Origin: Pseudomonadota bacterium
GTDB lineage: Bacteria > Pseudomonadota > Gammaproteobacteria > Burkholderiales > Burkholderiaceae_C
DNA length: 42,530 nucleotides
Reading direction: 5' to 3'
NCBI GenBank assembly: GCA_023415035.1
Contig: JAEZLX010000089.1
Coordinates: 1 to 42,530 of the forward strand
In this document: positions 1 to 8,056 of the stretch, one piece after another
Layout: each line of letters begins with the position of its first letter
Position numbering within the stretch: the first letter of the stretch is position 1
Made by a program: the position numbers and the translations under genes
Notes under the pieces: generated by a model
Database searches by the model: none
Seen by the model: only the letters and a program-made list of their open reading frames with translations
Told to the model about the DNA's origin: nothing

Positions 1-561
1 CACGGCAAGGTGGGCCTGCGCGCCAGCATCACCGGCGAGATCGTCATGGACGGGGTATTCGTGCCGGAGGAAAACGCCTTCCCCGAGGTGCGCGGCCTCA
101 AGGGCCCCTTCACCTGCCTGAACAGCGCGCGCTACGGCATCGCCTGGGGCGCGCTGGGCGCCGCCGAGGACTGCTACTTCCGCGCCCGCCAGTACGTGCT
201 GGACCGCCAGCAGTTCGGCCGCCCGCTGGCCGCCAACCAGCTCGTGCAGAAGAAGCTCGCCGACATGCTCAGCGAAATCAGCCTGGGCCTGCAGGGCTGC
301 CTGCGCCTGGGCCGCATGAAGGACGAAGGCATCGCCCCGGTCGAGCTGACCTCCATCCTCAAGCGCAACAGCTGCGGCAAGGCACTGGACATTGCCCGCA
401 TGGCGCGCGACATGATGGGCGGCAACGGCATCAGCGACGAGTACGGCGTGGCACGCCACCTGGTCAACCTGGAGGTGGTCAACACCTACGAAGGCACGCA
501 CGACGTGCACGCGCTGATCCTGGGTCGGGCGATCACCGGCATCGCCGCCTTTGCCAACTAA
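1..561 (+). CDS. gcdH: Glutaryl-CoA dehydrogenase, C-terminal part (5' end outside window)
   Basis: An acyl-CoA dehydrogenase-fold flavoprotein, read open from base 1 and lacking its N-terminal half. GcdH oxidatively decarboxylates glutaryl-CoA to crotonyl-CoA in lysine, tryptophan and aromatic-acid breakdown in the cytoplasm. What is seen: the FAD/helical C-terminal domain with RQYVLDRQQFGRPLA, the MMGGNGISDEYGV segment, and the C-terminal NTYEGTHDVHALILGRAITG stretch. In the family the Glu of YEGT is the catalytic base, and the EGTHDxHxLILGRAITG form separates glutaryl-CoA dehydrogenases from other acyl-CoA dehydrogenases. The gene ends 178 bases before the next one, with a hairpin between them. 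The enzyme call is firm; which pathway it serves here cannot be seen from this fragment. Confidence 0.93.
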   Translation, partial: HGKVGLRASITGEIVMDGVFVPEENAFPEVRGLKGPFTCLNSARYGIAWGALGAAEDCYFRARQYVLDRQQFGRPLAANQLVQKKLADMLSEISLGLQGCLRLGRMKDEGIAPVELTSILKRNSCGKALDIARMARDMMGGNGISDEYGVARHLVNLEVVNTYEGTHDVHALILGRAITGIAAFAN

Positions 562-604
562 CTGACTGGCTGGCGGTAGCGGCCCGGCCGCAAAACCTTC
601 CCTC

Positions 605-639
605 GATGCCCGAGTCGCCTTTCGCGCGACTCGGGCATC
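605..639 (+). terminator. Hairpin downstream of gcdH
   Basis: Perfect 14-bp inverted repeat (arms 605-618 and 626-639, 7-base loop) beginning 44 bases after the gcdH stop. There is no T tract after it, so it may be a weak or factor-assisted terminator or a 3'-end stabiliser. The rest of the 562-739 gap shows nothing else clear. Confidence 0.55.
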
Positions 640-739
640 GGCGCCTTCCGGTACGGCTTCGCCGGGGGTGTGCTTCAATCCCGCACTCGTCAGCGGGCCG
701 CCAACGCGCGGTCCGGCCATCCTCTGAGCTTCGCGTGAA

Positions 740-2026
740 TTGACCGCCTCCGCCCCCTCCTCCAATGCGCCGCAGCCCGACACTGACACGGGCAGCGTCT
801 ACCGCAACAGCAGTTTCCTGGCCTTCCTGATCGCCCGCGTGATGGCCGTGTTCGCCACGCAAGTGCAGGCCGTGGTCGTGGCCTGGCAGGTCTATGACCT
901 GACGCGCTCGCCCATGGCACTGGCCTGGGTGGGGCTGGCGCAGTTCCTGCCGATGCTGTGCCTGCTGCTGCCGGCGGGCGACCTCATCGACCGTTTCGCG
1001 CGCAAGCCCATCCTCATGTCCAGCTGGGCCGTGGGCGCCGTGTCCAGCGCCCTGCTGTGGTGGCTCTCGGGCCATGGCGAATCTGGCGTGCGCGGCATCT
1101 ACGCGGTGCTGGTGCTGTACGGCTGCAGCCGCGCCTTCTCCGGCCCGGCGCTGCAAAGCCTGCTGCCCCAGATCGTGCCGCGCTCGCAGCTGGCCCAGGC
1201 CATCGCGGCCAACGGCATGCTGATGCGCGCGGCGACCATCGGCGGCCCCGTGGTCGGCGGCGCGCTCTATGCTCTTGGCGGTGGCGAGCTCACCTACCTC
1301 GTGTGCCTGGCCAGCTTCGCGCTGGGCGTCGCCCTGCTCACGCGCGTGGCCACGCTGCATGCCGAACCGATGGCGCCGGTCACCGGCAGCATGTGGCAGC
1401 GCTTTGGTGCGGGCATCCATTTCATCCGCACGCGCCCCATCATCCTGGGCACCATCTCGCTGGATCTGTTTGCGGTGCTGCTGGGCGGTGTGGTGGCACT
1501 GCTGCCCATCTACGCACAGGAGGTGCTGCATGTCGGCCCCGAAGGTCTGGGCGCACTGCGCAGCGCCATGGCCGTGGGCGAGGTAGGCATGGGCCTATAC
1601 CTGAGCATGCACCCGTTCAACCGCCGTGTGGGCACCACCATGTTCGCCGCCGTGGGCGTGTTTGGCCTGGCCAACCTGGTGTTCGCACTGTCCAGCTGGT
1701 TCTGGCTGTCCTTCGCCATGCTGATGGTCGCGGGCGCCGCCGACATGGTCAGCGTCTACATCCGCGGCTCGCTCGTGCAGTTCTCCACCCCCGACGCCAT
1801 GCGCGGCCGTGTGCACGCGGTCAACATGCTGTTCATCGGCTCGTCGAACGAGCTGGGCGAGTTCCGCGCCGGCATCAGCGCCGCCTGGCTGGGCACCGTG
1901 CCGGCGGCCGTGCTGGGGAGCCTGTGCACCCTGGGGGTGGTCGGCACTTGGGCCACCGCCTTCACAAGCCTGCGAAAGGTCAACCGCTTCGAGGACGCGG
2001 CGGATTCCTCATCGATTCCCTCCTGA
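740..2026 (+). CDS. MFS exporter of the EntS/MFS_3 type
   Basis: A 428-residue, twelve-helix major facilitator transporter of the inner membrane. After a hydrophilic N-terminus (about 25 residues) come the first helices, with VVVAWQVYDLTRSPMALAWVGLAQ and then the loop-2/3 motif GDLIDRFARKP, matching the MFS signature G-x3-D-R-x-x-R. This arrangement, including the YDLTRS helix-1/2 segment, is typical of EntS-like exporters. The start is a TTG at 740. No ATG or GTG lies in frame before the first membrane helix, and the ribosome site is weak. The TetR gene follows 41 bases after the stop, on the same strand. Substrate unknown; siderophore or drug efflux are both plausible for the family. Confidence 0.88.
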   Translation: MTASAPSSNAPQPDTDTGSVYRNSSFLAFLIARVMAVFATQVQAVVVAWQVYDLTRSPMALAWVGLAQFLPMLCLLLPAGDLIDRFARKPILMSSWAVGAVSSALLWWLSGHGESGVRGIYAVLVLYGCSRAFSGPALQSLLPQIVPRSQLAQAIAANGMLMRAATIGGPVVGGALYALGGGELTYLVCLASFALGVALLTRVATLHAEPMAPVTGSMWQRFGAGIHFIRTRPIILGTISLDLFAVLLGGVVALLPIYAQEVLHVGPEGLGALRSAMAVGEVGMGLYLSMHPFNRRVGTTMFAAVGVFGLANLVFALSSWFWLSFAMLMVAGAADMVSVYIRGSLVQFSTPDAMRGRVHAVNMLFIGSSNELGEFRAGISAAWLGTVPAAVLGSLCTLGVVGTWATAFTSLRKVNRFEDAADSSSIPS

Positions 2027-2045
2027 CGGAGGTTTTCGGGTACAT

Positions 2046-2065
2046 TAATAACCAATCGGTCATTA
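2046..2065 (+). promoter_or_regulatory. Palindromic operator, probably for the adjacent TetR protein
   Basis: A 20-bp imperfect palindrome (16 of 20 positions symmetric) with the form TAAT-ACC....GGT-ATTA, centred at about 2055. It ends only 2 bases before the TetR start codon and lies in the MFS-TetR gap. TetR/AcrR-family operators often have this ACC/GGT core, and its place over the regulator's translation start suggests autorepression. Binding by this protein is inferred. Confidence 0.6.
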
Positions 2066-2067
2066 AA

Positions 2068-2739
2068 ATGTCACCCGCCGCCTCACCCGCTCCCCGTCAG
2101 CGCCGCAAGCAGGCGCGTCCCGGCGAACTGCTCGATGCCGCGCTCGAGCTGTTCGTCGAGAAAGGCTACGCCGCCACCCGTGTGGAGGAAGTGGCTGCAC
2201 GCGCCGGGGTGTCCAAGGGCACGCTTTTCCTTTACTTCGCAAGCAAGGAAGAGCTGTTCAAGGCCGTGGTGCGAGAAAACATCACCGGTCACCTGGACGA
2301 CTGGAACCAGGAGCTGGATTCCTTCGAGGGCACGAGCGCGGAGCTGGTGCGCTATGGCCTGCACTCGTGGTGGGAACGCCTGGGCATGACGCCGGCATCG
2401 GGCATCACCAAGCTCATCATGAGCGAGGCGCGCAACTTCCCGGAAATCGCGGCCTTCTACCAGAAGGAAGTCATCGAGCCCGGTGACCGCCTGCTGCGGC
2501 GCCTGCTGCAACGGGGCATCGACCGCGGCGAGTTCCGCCCGCTGAACCTGGACCAGGCCGTCTACAGCCTGATCGCCCCCATGATCTTCCTGCTCATGTG
2601 GAAACATTCGCTGGGCATGTGTCTGACCGCCGATCAGCAACTCGATCCCGTGGCCTTCCTGGACAACCAGGTGGATCTGTTGCTGCACGGGATGCACAGG
2701 CATGAAAACGGGTCCGAGTGGAAACCCGCCCCCCGGTAA
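2068..2739 (+). CDS. TetR/AcrR-family transcriptional regulator
   Basis: A 223-residue regulator. The N-terminal helix-turn-helix is clear: LLDAALELFVEKGYAATRVE, then EVAARAGVSKGTLFLYFASK and EELFKAVV, exactly the TetR_N layout. The C-terminal ligand/dimer domain (about residues 80-215) resembles TetR_C domains of regulators of fatty-acid or efflux genes. The ATG at 2068 was chosen because it gives the usual short N-terminal arm. The same frame is open far upstream across the MFS gene, but that part does not look like protein. There is no good Shine-Dalgarno; the space before the ATG is filled by a palindrome likely to be its own operator. It probably controls the upstream MFS gene, though the palindrome lies after that gene rather than before it. 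Confidence 0.93.
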   Translation: MSPAASPAPRQRRKQARPGELLDAALELFVEKGYAATRVEEVAARAGVSKGTLFLYFASKEELFKAVVRENITGHLDDWNQELDSFEGTSAELVRYGLHSWWERLGMTPASGITKLIMSEARNFPEIAAFYQKEVIEPGDRLLRRLLQRGIDRGEFRPLNLDQAVYSLIAPMIFLLMWKHSLGMCLTADQQLDPVAFLDNQVDLLLHGMHRHENGSEWKPAPR

Positions 2740-2781
2740 AATGGACACAGTTCGTCTTATATACCCACTGGAGTATTCGGC

Positions 2782-3477
2782 ATGACACCGCAAAACGTCC
2801 TCGATTTGAGCAAGGCACGCTTCAACATGATCGAGCAGCAGATTCGCCCCTGGGAAGTGCTCGACCAGGACGTGCTGGCGTTGCTGGACCGCCTGCCCCG
2901 CGACACCTTCGTGCAACCGGCCCACAAGGCCCTGGCCTACGCCGATCTGGAATTGCCCCTGAGTGCGCCGGCCGTCGAAGGTGAATGCATGCTGGCCCCG
3001 AAGGTGGAGGCCCGCATGCTGCAGGACCTCGCCATCAAGCCCACCGACCGCGTGCTTGAAGTGGGCACCGGCAGTGGCTACATGGCAGCCCTGCTGGCCA
3101 GCCGTGCCGCGCGTCTGGTCAGTCTGGAAATCAATGAAGCGCTGGCCGTGCAGGCGCGCGAGAACCTGCAGCGAGCCGGCATCCTCAACGCCGAGGTGCG
3201 CGTGGCCGATGCCGCCGCCGACGGTTTTGCCGCCTGCGCCGCCGACGGCTCCTGGGATGTGATCGTGCTCAGTGGCTCCGTGGCCGAAGTGCCGGATGCC
3301 CTGGTTTCTCTGCTGGCGCCCGGTGGCCGCATCGGCGCCATCACCGGCGTCGAGCCGGTCATGCGTGCCACCTTCATCACCCGCGAAGGCGAAGCGTCGT
3401 TCCGCACCACGCAGCCCTGGGACATCAACGCCCCCCGTCTGCGCAACTTCCCGGAAGCCCCGCGTTTCCATTTCTGA
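2782..3477 (+). CDS. Protein-L-isoaspartate O-methyltransferase-like SAM methyltransferase
   Basis: A 231-residue class I SAM-dependent methyltransferase of the PIMT family. The SAM-binding motif I reads VLEVGTGSGYMAALLA (about residues 93-108), followed by the acidic LVSLEINE strand end and GGRIGAITG. The N-terminal FNMIEQQIRPWEV is typical of the proteobacterial PIMT-like branch found beside rhodanese and tolC genes. The usual substrate-loop motif with conserved Ser/Thr and His is replaced here by LSAPAVEGECMLAPKVEARM, so true isoaspartyl repair activity is doubtful. The ATG is preceded by GGAG at suitable distance. It heads a plus-strand run with rhodanese (21 bases on) and the TolC gene. 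Confidence 0.85.
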   Translation: MTPQNVLDLSKARFNMIEQQIRPWEVLDQDVLALLDRLPRDTFVQPAHKALAYADLELPLSAPAVEGECMLAPKVEARMLQDLAIKPTDRVLEVGTGSGYMAALLASRAARLVSLEINEALAVQARENLQRAGILNAEVRVADAAADGFAACAADGSWDVIVLSGSVAEVPDALVSLLAPGGRIGAITGVEPVMRATFITREGEASFRTTQPWDINAPRLRNFPEAPRFHF

Positions 3478-3498
3478 CCCGTCACTAGGCAGGCTGTC

Positions 3499-3849
3499 AT
3501 GAAGTCACTCACCCCCTCTCAGTTTTCACAATGGCTGGCCCAGGAGGGTGAGCGGCAGCCCGGCGTCAAGCCCCTGCTGCTGGACGTGCGCGAGCCCTGG
3601 GAATTCCAGACCGCGAGCATCAGGGCCGATGACCGTTTTGATCTGCTCCAGATGCCCATGCGCTCGGTGCCCGCACGCCTGGGCGAACTGGACCAGGACC
3701 GCCCGATCGCCTGCCTGTGCCACCACGGGGGGCGCAGTGCCCAGGTGGTCCACTTCCTCATCCAGCAAGGCTTCGCGAACGTCGTCAATGTCGATGGCGG
3801 CATCCATGCGTGGGCGCTGGAGTGCGATCCTTCCGTGCCCACCTACTGA
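3499..3849 (+). CDS. Single-domain rhodanese (sulfurtransferase-like)
   Basis: A 116-residue cytoplasmic rhodanese domain, a normal length for the single-domain type. The fold signatures LLLDVREPWEF and NVDGGIHAWA are present, and the active-site loop is CHHGGRS (Cys74 to Arg79, the standard six-residue loop), so sulfur transfer from thiosulfate or a persulfide is chemically possible. It lies between the PIMT-like gene and the TolC gene, with a 53-base gap to the latter. Physiological donor and acceptor are unknown. The Sox genes at the far end of the window make a sulfur-handling role tempting but unsupported. Confidence 0.92.
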   Translation: MKSLTPSQFSQWLAQEGERQPGVKPLLLDVREPWEFQTASIRADDRFDLLQMPMRSVPARLGELDQDRPIACLCHHGGRSAQVVHFLIQQGFANVVNVDGGIHAWALECDPSVPTY

Positions 3850-3902
3850 CAAGCCGACAGGCTCGCTGCCGCCACGTCCGCCGATCGAGCAAAAGGAAAT
3901 CC

Positions 3903-5255
3903 ATGTCCCGCACCGATATCCGTCGAACGTTTCTGCCACGCTGGCGCCAGGGCATCGCCATCATGGCCGTCGGCATGGGGCTGGCCACGTCGGCCCAGTC
4001 GCAGGGATTGCTGGACATCTATGAGGCGGCCCGCGGCTATGACGCCAGCTACCTGGCGGCCCGCTCGCAATATGAAGCCAACCTCGCCAAGGCCGAACAG
4101 GCCAAGGCGGGCCTGAGGCCTCAGGCCGTGCTGTCGGCGGGCGCAAACTGGTCGGACCTTGACAGCTCGGCCGACGCGCTGGACGGCCCGTTCAACAACC
4201 AGAACGTCACGCTGCAGGCCAGCCAGCCCCTGTACCGCCCTGCCAACAGCGCGACCAGCCGCCAGGGCGAGCTTTCGGTCGATGTTGCCCGTGCGCTGCT
4301 GCAAAGCGCCGAGCACGATCTGATCATCCGCACCACGCAGGCCTACTTCGATGTGCTGGCCGCGCAGGACACCATTGCCTCCGTGCGTGCGCAGAAGGCC
4401 GCCGTCGAGGAACAGCTGGCCGCGGCCCGACGCAACTTCGAGGTCGGCAACGCCACCGTGACCGACCAGCGCGAAGCCCAGGCACGGCACGATCTGGTGC
4501 TGGCACAGGAGATTGCCGCCGAGAACGACCTGCGGGTGAAGAAACTGGCACTGGACCAGCTGGTCGGCCGCACCGACGTCAACCCGCTGCCGCTGGTCAC
4601 GCCTGTGGCACTGCCGCCCCTGGAGCCTGCCGACCCGCAAGCCTGGCTGGCCCGTTCCGAACAGGACCACCCGGCCATCCTGCAGGCACAGCGAGCGCTG
4701 GACATCGCCCGGCTGGAAACCGAGAAAGCCGAGGCCGGCCACAAGCCCACGCTGGACCTGGTGGCACAGTACCAGGTGGCACGCACTCCCTCCACCTACA
4801 CCGCGATCCCTGGCTACCTCCGCAACCGCACGGGCACGGTAGGCGTCCAGTTCAACCTGCCCCTGTACGCGGGCCACGCCATCCAGAACCGCGTCAAGGA
4901 GACCCTGGCCCTGGAAGACAAAGCGCGCGCCGACCTTGATGCCGTGCGCCGCAATGTCGCGCAGGCCACTCGCAGCGCCTATTTCGGCGTGCTCTCTGGC
5001 ATGGGACAGGTCAAGGCGCTCGAAGCCGCCGAGGCATCGAGCCAGAGCGCCCTCGAGGCCAACCTGCTGGGATACCAGGTTGGCGTGCGCGTGAACATCG
5101 ACGTGCTCAATGCGCAAAGCCAGCTGTACCAGACCAAGCGCGACCTCGCGCAGGCCCGCTACAACGTGCTGCTGGGCAATCTGCGCCTGCGTCAGGCCAG
5201 TGGCAAGCTCTCGCCGGACGATTTGCGCCCCATCGACGCACTGCTGCCACGCTGA
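3903..5255 (+). CDS. tolC: TolC-family outer-membrane efflux protein
   Basis: A 450-residue precursor of a TolC-type outer-membrane channel, which forms a trimeric beta-barrel with a long periplasmic alpha-helical tunnel and serves type I secretion and tripartite efflux. The N-terminus has a signal peptide (hydrophobic run GIAIMAVGMGLATSAQS). The mature start GLLDIYEAARGYDASYLAAR and the two repeats rich in coiled-coil helices are typical; each half carries a QPLYR/LPLYAG strand motif. The start at 3903 follows AAAAGGAAAT. No membrane-fusion or ABC/RND partner is nearby, as is usual for a general-purpose TolC. It lies 53 bases after the rhodanese gene. Confidence 0.93.
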   Translation: MSRTDIRRTFLPRWRQGIAIMAVGMGLATSAQSQGLLDIYEAARGYDASYLAARSQYEANLAKAEQAKAGLRPQAVLSAGANWSDLDSSADALDGPFNNQNVTLQASQPLYRPANSATSRQGELSVDVARALLQSAEHDLIIRTTQAYFDVLAAQDTIASVRAQKAAVEEQLAAARRNFEVGNATVTDQREAQARHDLVLAQEIAAENDLRVKKLALDQLVGRTDVNPLPLVTPVALPPLEPADPQAWLARSEQDHPAILQAQRALDIARLETEKAEAGHKPTLDLVAQYQVARTPSTYTAIPGYLRNRTGTVGVQFNLPLYAGHAIQNRVKETLALEDKARADLDAVRRNVAQATRSAYFGVLSGMGQVKALEAAEASSQSALEANLLGYQVGVRVNIDVLNAQSQLYQTKRDLAQARYNVLLGNLRLRQASGKLSPDDLRPIDALLPR

Positions 5256-5324
5256 GCTGCGATAAACTGGCTGCCCGCGCCGGCGGCAGCTCTGCCGTGC
5301 GCCGACTTTCAGCGAAGGTATCTC

Positions 5325-6065
5325 ATGCAACCGGTCAATGTGCTGTGCATCAAATGGGGCAAGAAATATGGCCCCGACTACGTCAACCGCCTGCACAGCA
5401 TGGCTCGGCGCCATCTGCACCGCCCGTTCCGTTTCGTCTGCCTGACCGATGACGGCGAGGGTATCGACCCCGCGATCGAGGTCAAGCCCATTCCCATGAT
5501 CGGCTTCGCCGAGTTCGACGAGCGCAAGCCCTGGACCTTCGGCCATGGCTGGCTCAAGCTCACGAGCTTTGCCAACCCGCTCTACGACCTGACCGGAACA
5601 ACCCTGTTCCTGGACCTGGACATCGTGATCGTCGACAGCCTCGATCCCTTCTTCGACCATCCGGGCGAATTCGTGGTCATCAAGGAATGGGACAAGAGCG
5701 ACGGAACCGGCAACACCTCGGTCTACCGCTTCACCATTGGTGCCCACGCTGATGCGCTCGACCATCTGCGCAACGGCTACCCCAAGGTGGTCGATGAAGT
5801 TCGCAATGAGCAGGAATTCATCACGGGCTACCTGGGCAGGCAAGGGAAAGTCAGCTACTGGCCTGACGAGTGGTGCCGCAGCTTCAAGCGCCACTGCATG
5901 CGGCGCGGCCCCATGAGCTGGTTCGCCCCGCCGGTCATCCCGGAAGGCGCCCGCGTGATCGCCTTTCATGGCAAGCCCAACCCGCCCGATGCCATTGCCG
6001 GTGTGAGCGGCAAGTGGTATCGCCGAGTCCTGCCCACGCCATGGGTCGCCGAGCACTGGCGGTGA
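5325..6065 (+). CDS. Glycosyltransferase (DxD type), LPS-associated
   Basis: A 246-residue soluble protein that looks like a nucleotide-sugar glycosyltransferase of GT-A fold. It shows an N-terminal strand NVLCIKWGKKYG, the metal-binding D-x-D in LFLDLDIVIVDSLDPFF (Asp97/Asp99), a C-terminal WCRSFKRHC segment and the late loop IAFHGKPNPPDAI. Similar proteins are found near LPS and capsule genes, but the exact sugar and acceptor cannot be read from the sequence. It ends with a 4-base GTGA overlap onto the likely start of waaA-kdkA, implying translational coupling and a role in the same LPS-core process. Confidence 0.8.
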   Translation: MQPVNVLCIKWGKKYGPDYVNRLHSMARRHLHRPFRFVCLTDDGEGIDPAIEVKPIPMIGFAEFDERKPWTFGHGWLKLTSFANPLYDLTGTTLFLDLDIVIVDSLDPFFDHPGEFVVIKEWDKSDGTGNTSVYRFTIGAHADALDHLRNGYPKVVDEVRNEQEFITGYLGRQGKVSYWPDEWCRSFKRHCMRRGPMSWFAPPVIPEGARVIAFHGKPNPPDAIAGVSGKWYRRVLPTPWVAEHWR

Positions 6066-8056
6066 CCGGCGCGCACCGCATCTACCGCCTGCTCGCACGG
6101 CTGCTGACCCCGGCGGCCCTGGGCTGGCTGTGGTGGCGTGGCCGGCGCGAGCCCGCCTACGCGCAACGCCTCTCCGAGCGTCTGGGCCATCTGGACACGC
6201 CACCGGAAGCCACGGGCGGCATTCTCATCCATGCCGCCTCGGTGGGCGAGGTGCAGGCGTCCCGCCCCCTGCTCGACGCCCTGCGGCATCTGTGGCCCGA
6301 CCACGCGCTGACCGTCAGCACCATGACGCCCACGGGCATGCAGACGCTGCACGACCACTGGGGCCAGGTGATCCGCCATGTCTACCTGCCACTGGACACG
6401 CCGGGGGCGGTTCGGCGCTTCCTGGACCGGCTGCAGCCACGCCTCGTGCTGCTGGTCGAGCGCGAGATCTGGCCCGAGCTGATGCTGCAATGCCAACAAC
6501 GCAGCATCCCCGTGGCGCTGGTCAATGCCCGCCTGTCCGACCGCTCGGCCCGTGGCTACCGCCGCTGGCACCGACTGTTTGCCCCCATCTGGCAACAGTT
6601 CGCCGCAGTGGCCGCCGCCGACCCGGAAAGCCTGACGCGCTACCAGAGCCTGGGCGTGCCCGCCGACCGCTGCCAGTGCCCGGGCAATCTCAAGTTCGAC
6701 ATGCCGCCCCCCGAGGACATGGCCGTGGCACGCCCCCCGGGGCTGGATGACCGTTTTGTGGTGGTGGCCGGCAGTACCCATGCCGAGGAAGAGGAAGCCC
6801 TGCTGACCCGATGGCCCGAGCTATGGCGACAGAACCCTTCCCTGCTGCTGGTGCTGGTACCGCGCCACCCCCAGCGTTTCGACGACGTGGCACGCCGGCT
6901 CGACGCCTCGGGCCTGCCCTGGGTGCGCCACAGCCGGCGACAGACGCCGGAAACCACGACCGCCATATGGCTGGGCGACACCATGGGCCACCTGCCCATG
7001 TGGTATCGCCATGCCAACCTGTGCTTCATCGGTGGCAGCCTCTCCCCAATCGGCGGCCACAACGCACTGGAGGCCATGGTATTCGGCAAACCGGTGCTGT
7101 TCGGCCCGCACACGCGCAACTTCGAGCACCTGTACCAGCTCGTCGAAACGTCCGGCGCCGGTATGCGCGTGCATTCGGGCCAAGACCTGGCTCGCTGCAT
7201 CACCCAGGCCAGCCGCGAACCGCAGCGCTGGCAGGCCATGGGGCAGCGCGGCGCGATGGTCGTCCGCCAGCACCAGGGCGCGACGGAGCGGACGCTTGCC
7301 CAGATCCGGCGCCTCTGGCAGGACGACGACCCGCAAGCGCTGGGCCGCATCGCCGTGCGCCGACAGGGCAGCTCCACCATCTGGCACGACCCCTCGGTCA
7401 TCGAGGACATCGCCGCCAGCGACTTCGATCCACCCCTGCACCGGCCCGATGCCCGCCCGATGGCCACAGGCAGCGGTCGCGGACAGGTACACGTCGTCGA
7501 CGTGGGCCAGGCCACCGTCCTGTTGCGCCACTACCGCCGTGGCGGTCTCATGGCCCGCATCAGCCGTGACCGGTTCCTCGGCTCCGATCCATGGGCCAGC
7601 CGCAGCATGCGCGAATATCTGCTGCTGCGCCTCATGCGTTCCTGGCGCCTGCCCGTGCCGCCCCCGGTGGCCGCCCGTGTCGAGAAGATCGGCCCCACCT
7701 ACCGCAACGACATCATGGTCGGCCTGCTGCCGGGCACGCGCAATCTGGTGCAGATCATGGCGGTGGCGCCGATCCCCGTGGGCGCCTGGGAGACCATCGG
7801 CCGTGCCATCCGGCGCATGCACGCCCGCCAGGTGCACCATTCCGACCTGACCGCCCACCACCTCCTGCTCGCTGAGGGCGGGCAGGCCTGGATCGTCGAT
7901 TTCGACAAGTGCGCCGTGCGCGCCGGCGACGACTGGAAGCAGGCCAACCTGCAACGCCTGCTGCGCTCGCTGCGCAAGGAAAAGGAGCTCCAGCCGATCT
8001 GCCACTGGCGCGAGGAGCAGGACTGGCCCGCCCTGCTGGCAGGTTACTCCGGCTGA
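6062..8056 (+). CDS. waaA: Fused Kdo transferase-Kdo kinase (WaaA-KdkA)
   Basis: One continuous 664-codon frame with two enzyme domains. Residues about 1-425 are WaaA, the CMP-Kdo:lipid A Kdo transferase (GT30): IHAASVGEVQ, VEREIWPELM, the NARLSDRSARGY segment, VAGSTHAEEEEALL, and FIGGSLSPIGGHNALEAM. Residues about 475-664 look like KdkA, the Kdo kinase of the Rio/LPS-kinase clan: LLRHYRRGGLMARI, a catalytic-loop HSDLTAHHLLL (His593, Asp595) and a metal site DFDK (Asp613). The two are joined by a charged linker. Elsewhere these are separate proteins; Kdo phosphorylation goes with a single-Kdo core in Haemophilus and Bordetella. The GTG at 6062 overlaps the preceding stop; an ATG at 6041 is an alternative start. 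The stop overlaps the convergent gene by 13 bases. Confidence 0.9.
   Translation: MTGAHRIYRLLARLLTPAALGWLWWRGRREPAYAQRLSERLGHLDTPPEATGGILIHAASVGEVQASRPLLDALRHLWPDHALTVSTMTPTGMQTLHDHWGQVIRHVYLPLDTPGAVRRFLDRLQPRLVLLVEREIWPELMLQCQQRSIPVALVNARLSDRSARGYRRWHRLFAPIWQQFAAVAAADPESLTRYQSLGVPADRCQCPGNLKFDMPPPEDMAVARPPGLDDRFVVVAGSTHAEEEEALLTRWPELWRQNPSLLLVLVPRHPQRFDDVARRLDASGLPWVRHSRRQTPETTTAIWLGDTMGHLPMWYRHANLCFIGGSLSPIGGHNALEAMVFGKPVLFGPHTRNFEHLYQLVETSGAGMRVHSGQDLARCITQASREPQRWQAMGQRGAMVVRQHQGATERTLAQIRRLWQDDDPQALGRIAVRRQGSSTIWHDPSVIEDIAASDFDPPLHRPDARPMATGSGRGQVHVVDVGQATVLLRHYRRGGLMARISRDRFLGSDPWASRSMREYLLLRLMRSWRLPVPPPVAARVEKIGPTYRNDIMVGLLPGTRNLVQIMAVAPIPVGAWETIGRAIRRMHARQVHHSDLTAHHLLLAEGGQAWIVDFDKCAVRAGDDWKQANLQRLLRSLRKEKELQPICHWREEQDWPALLAGYSG

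Noticed and set aside
3843..6203. A 786-codon open frame on the minus strand opposite tolC and the glycosyltransferase gene
   Set aside because: Low-complexity Arg/Gln/Val/Gly composition with no domain; it mirrors the codon bias of real high-GC genes on the plus strand. The same holds for long antisense frames at 533-1531, 2083-3471, 6821-8407, 22814-24193, 32223-33842, 33900-36098 and 38923-41154.
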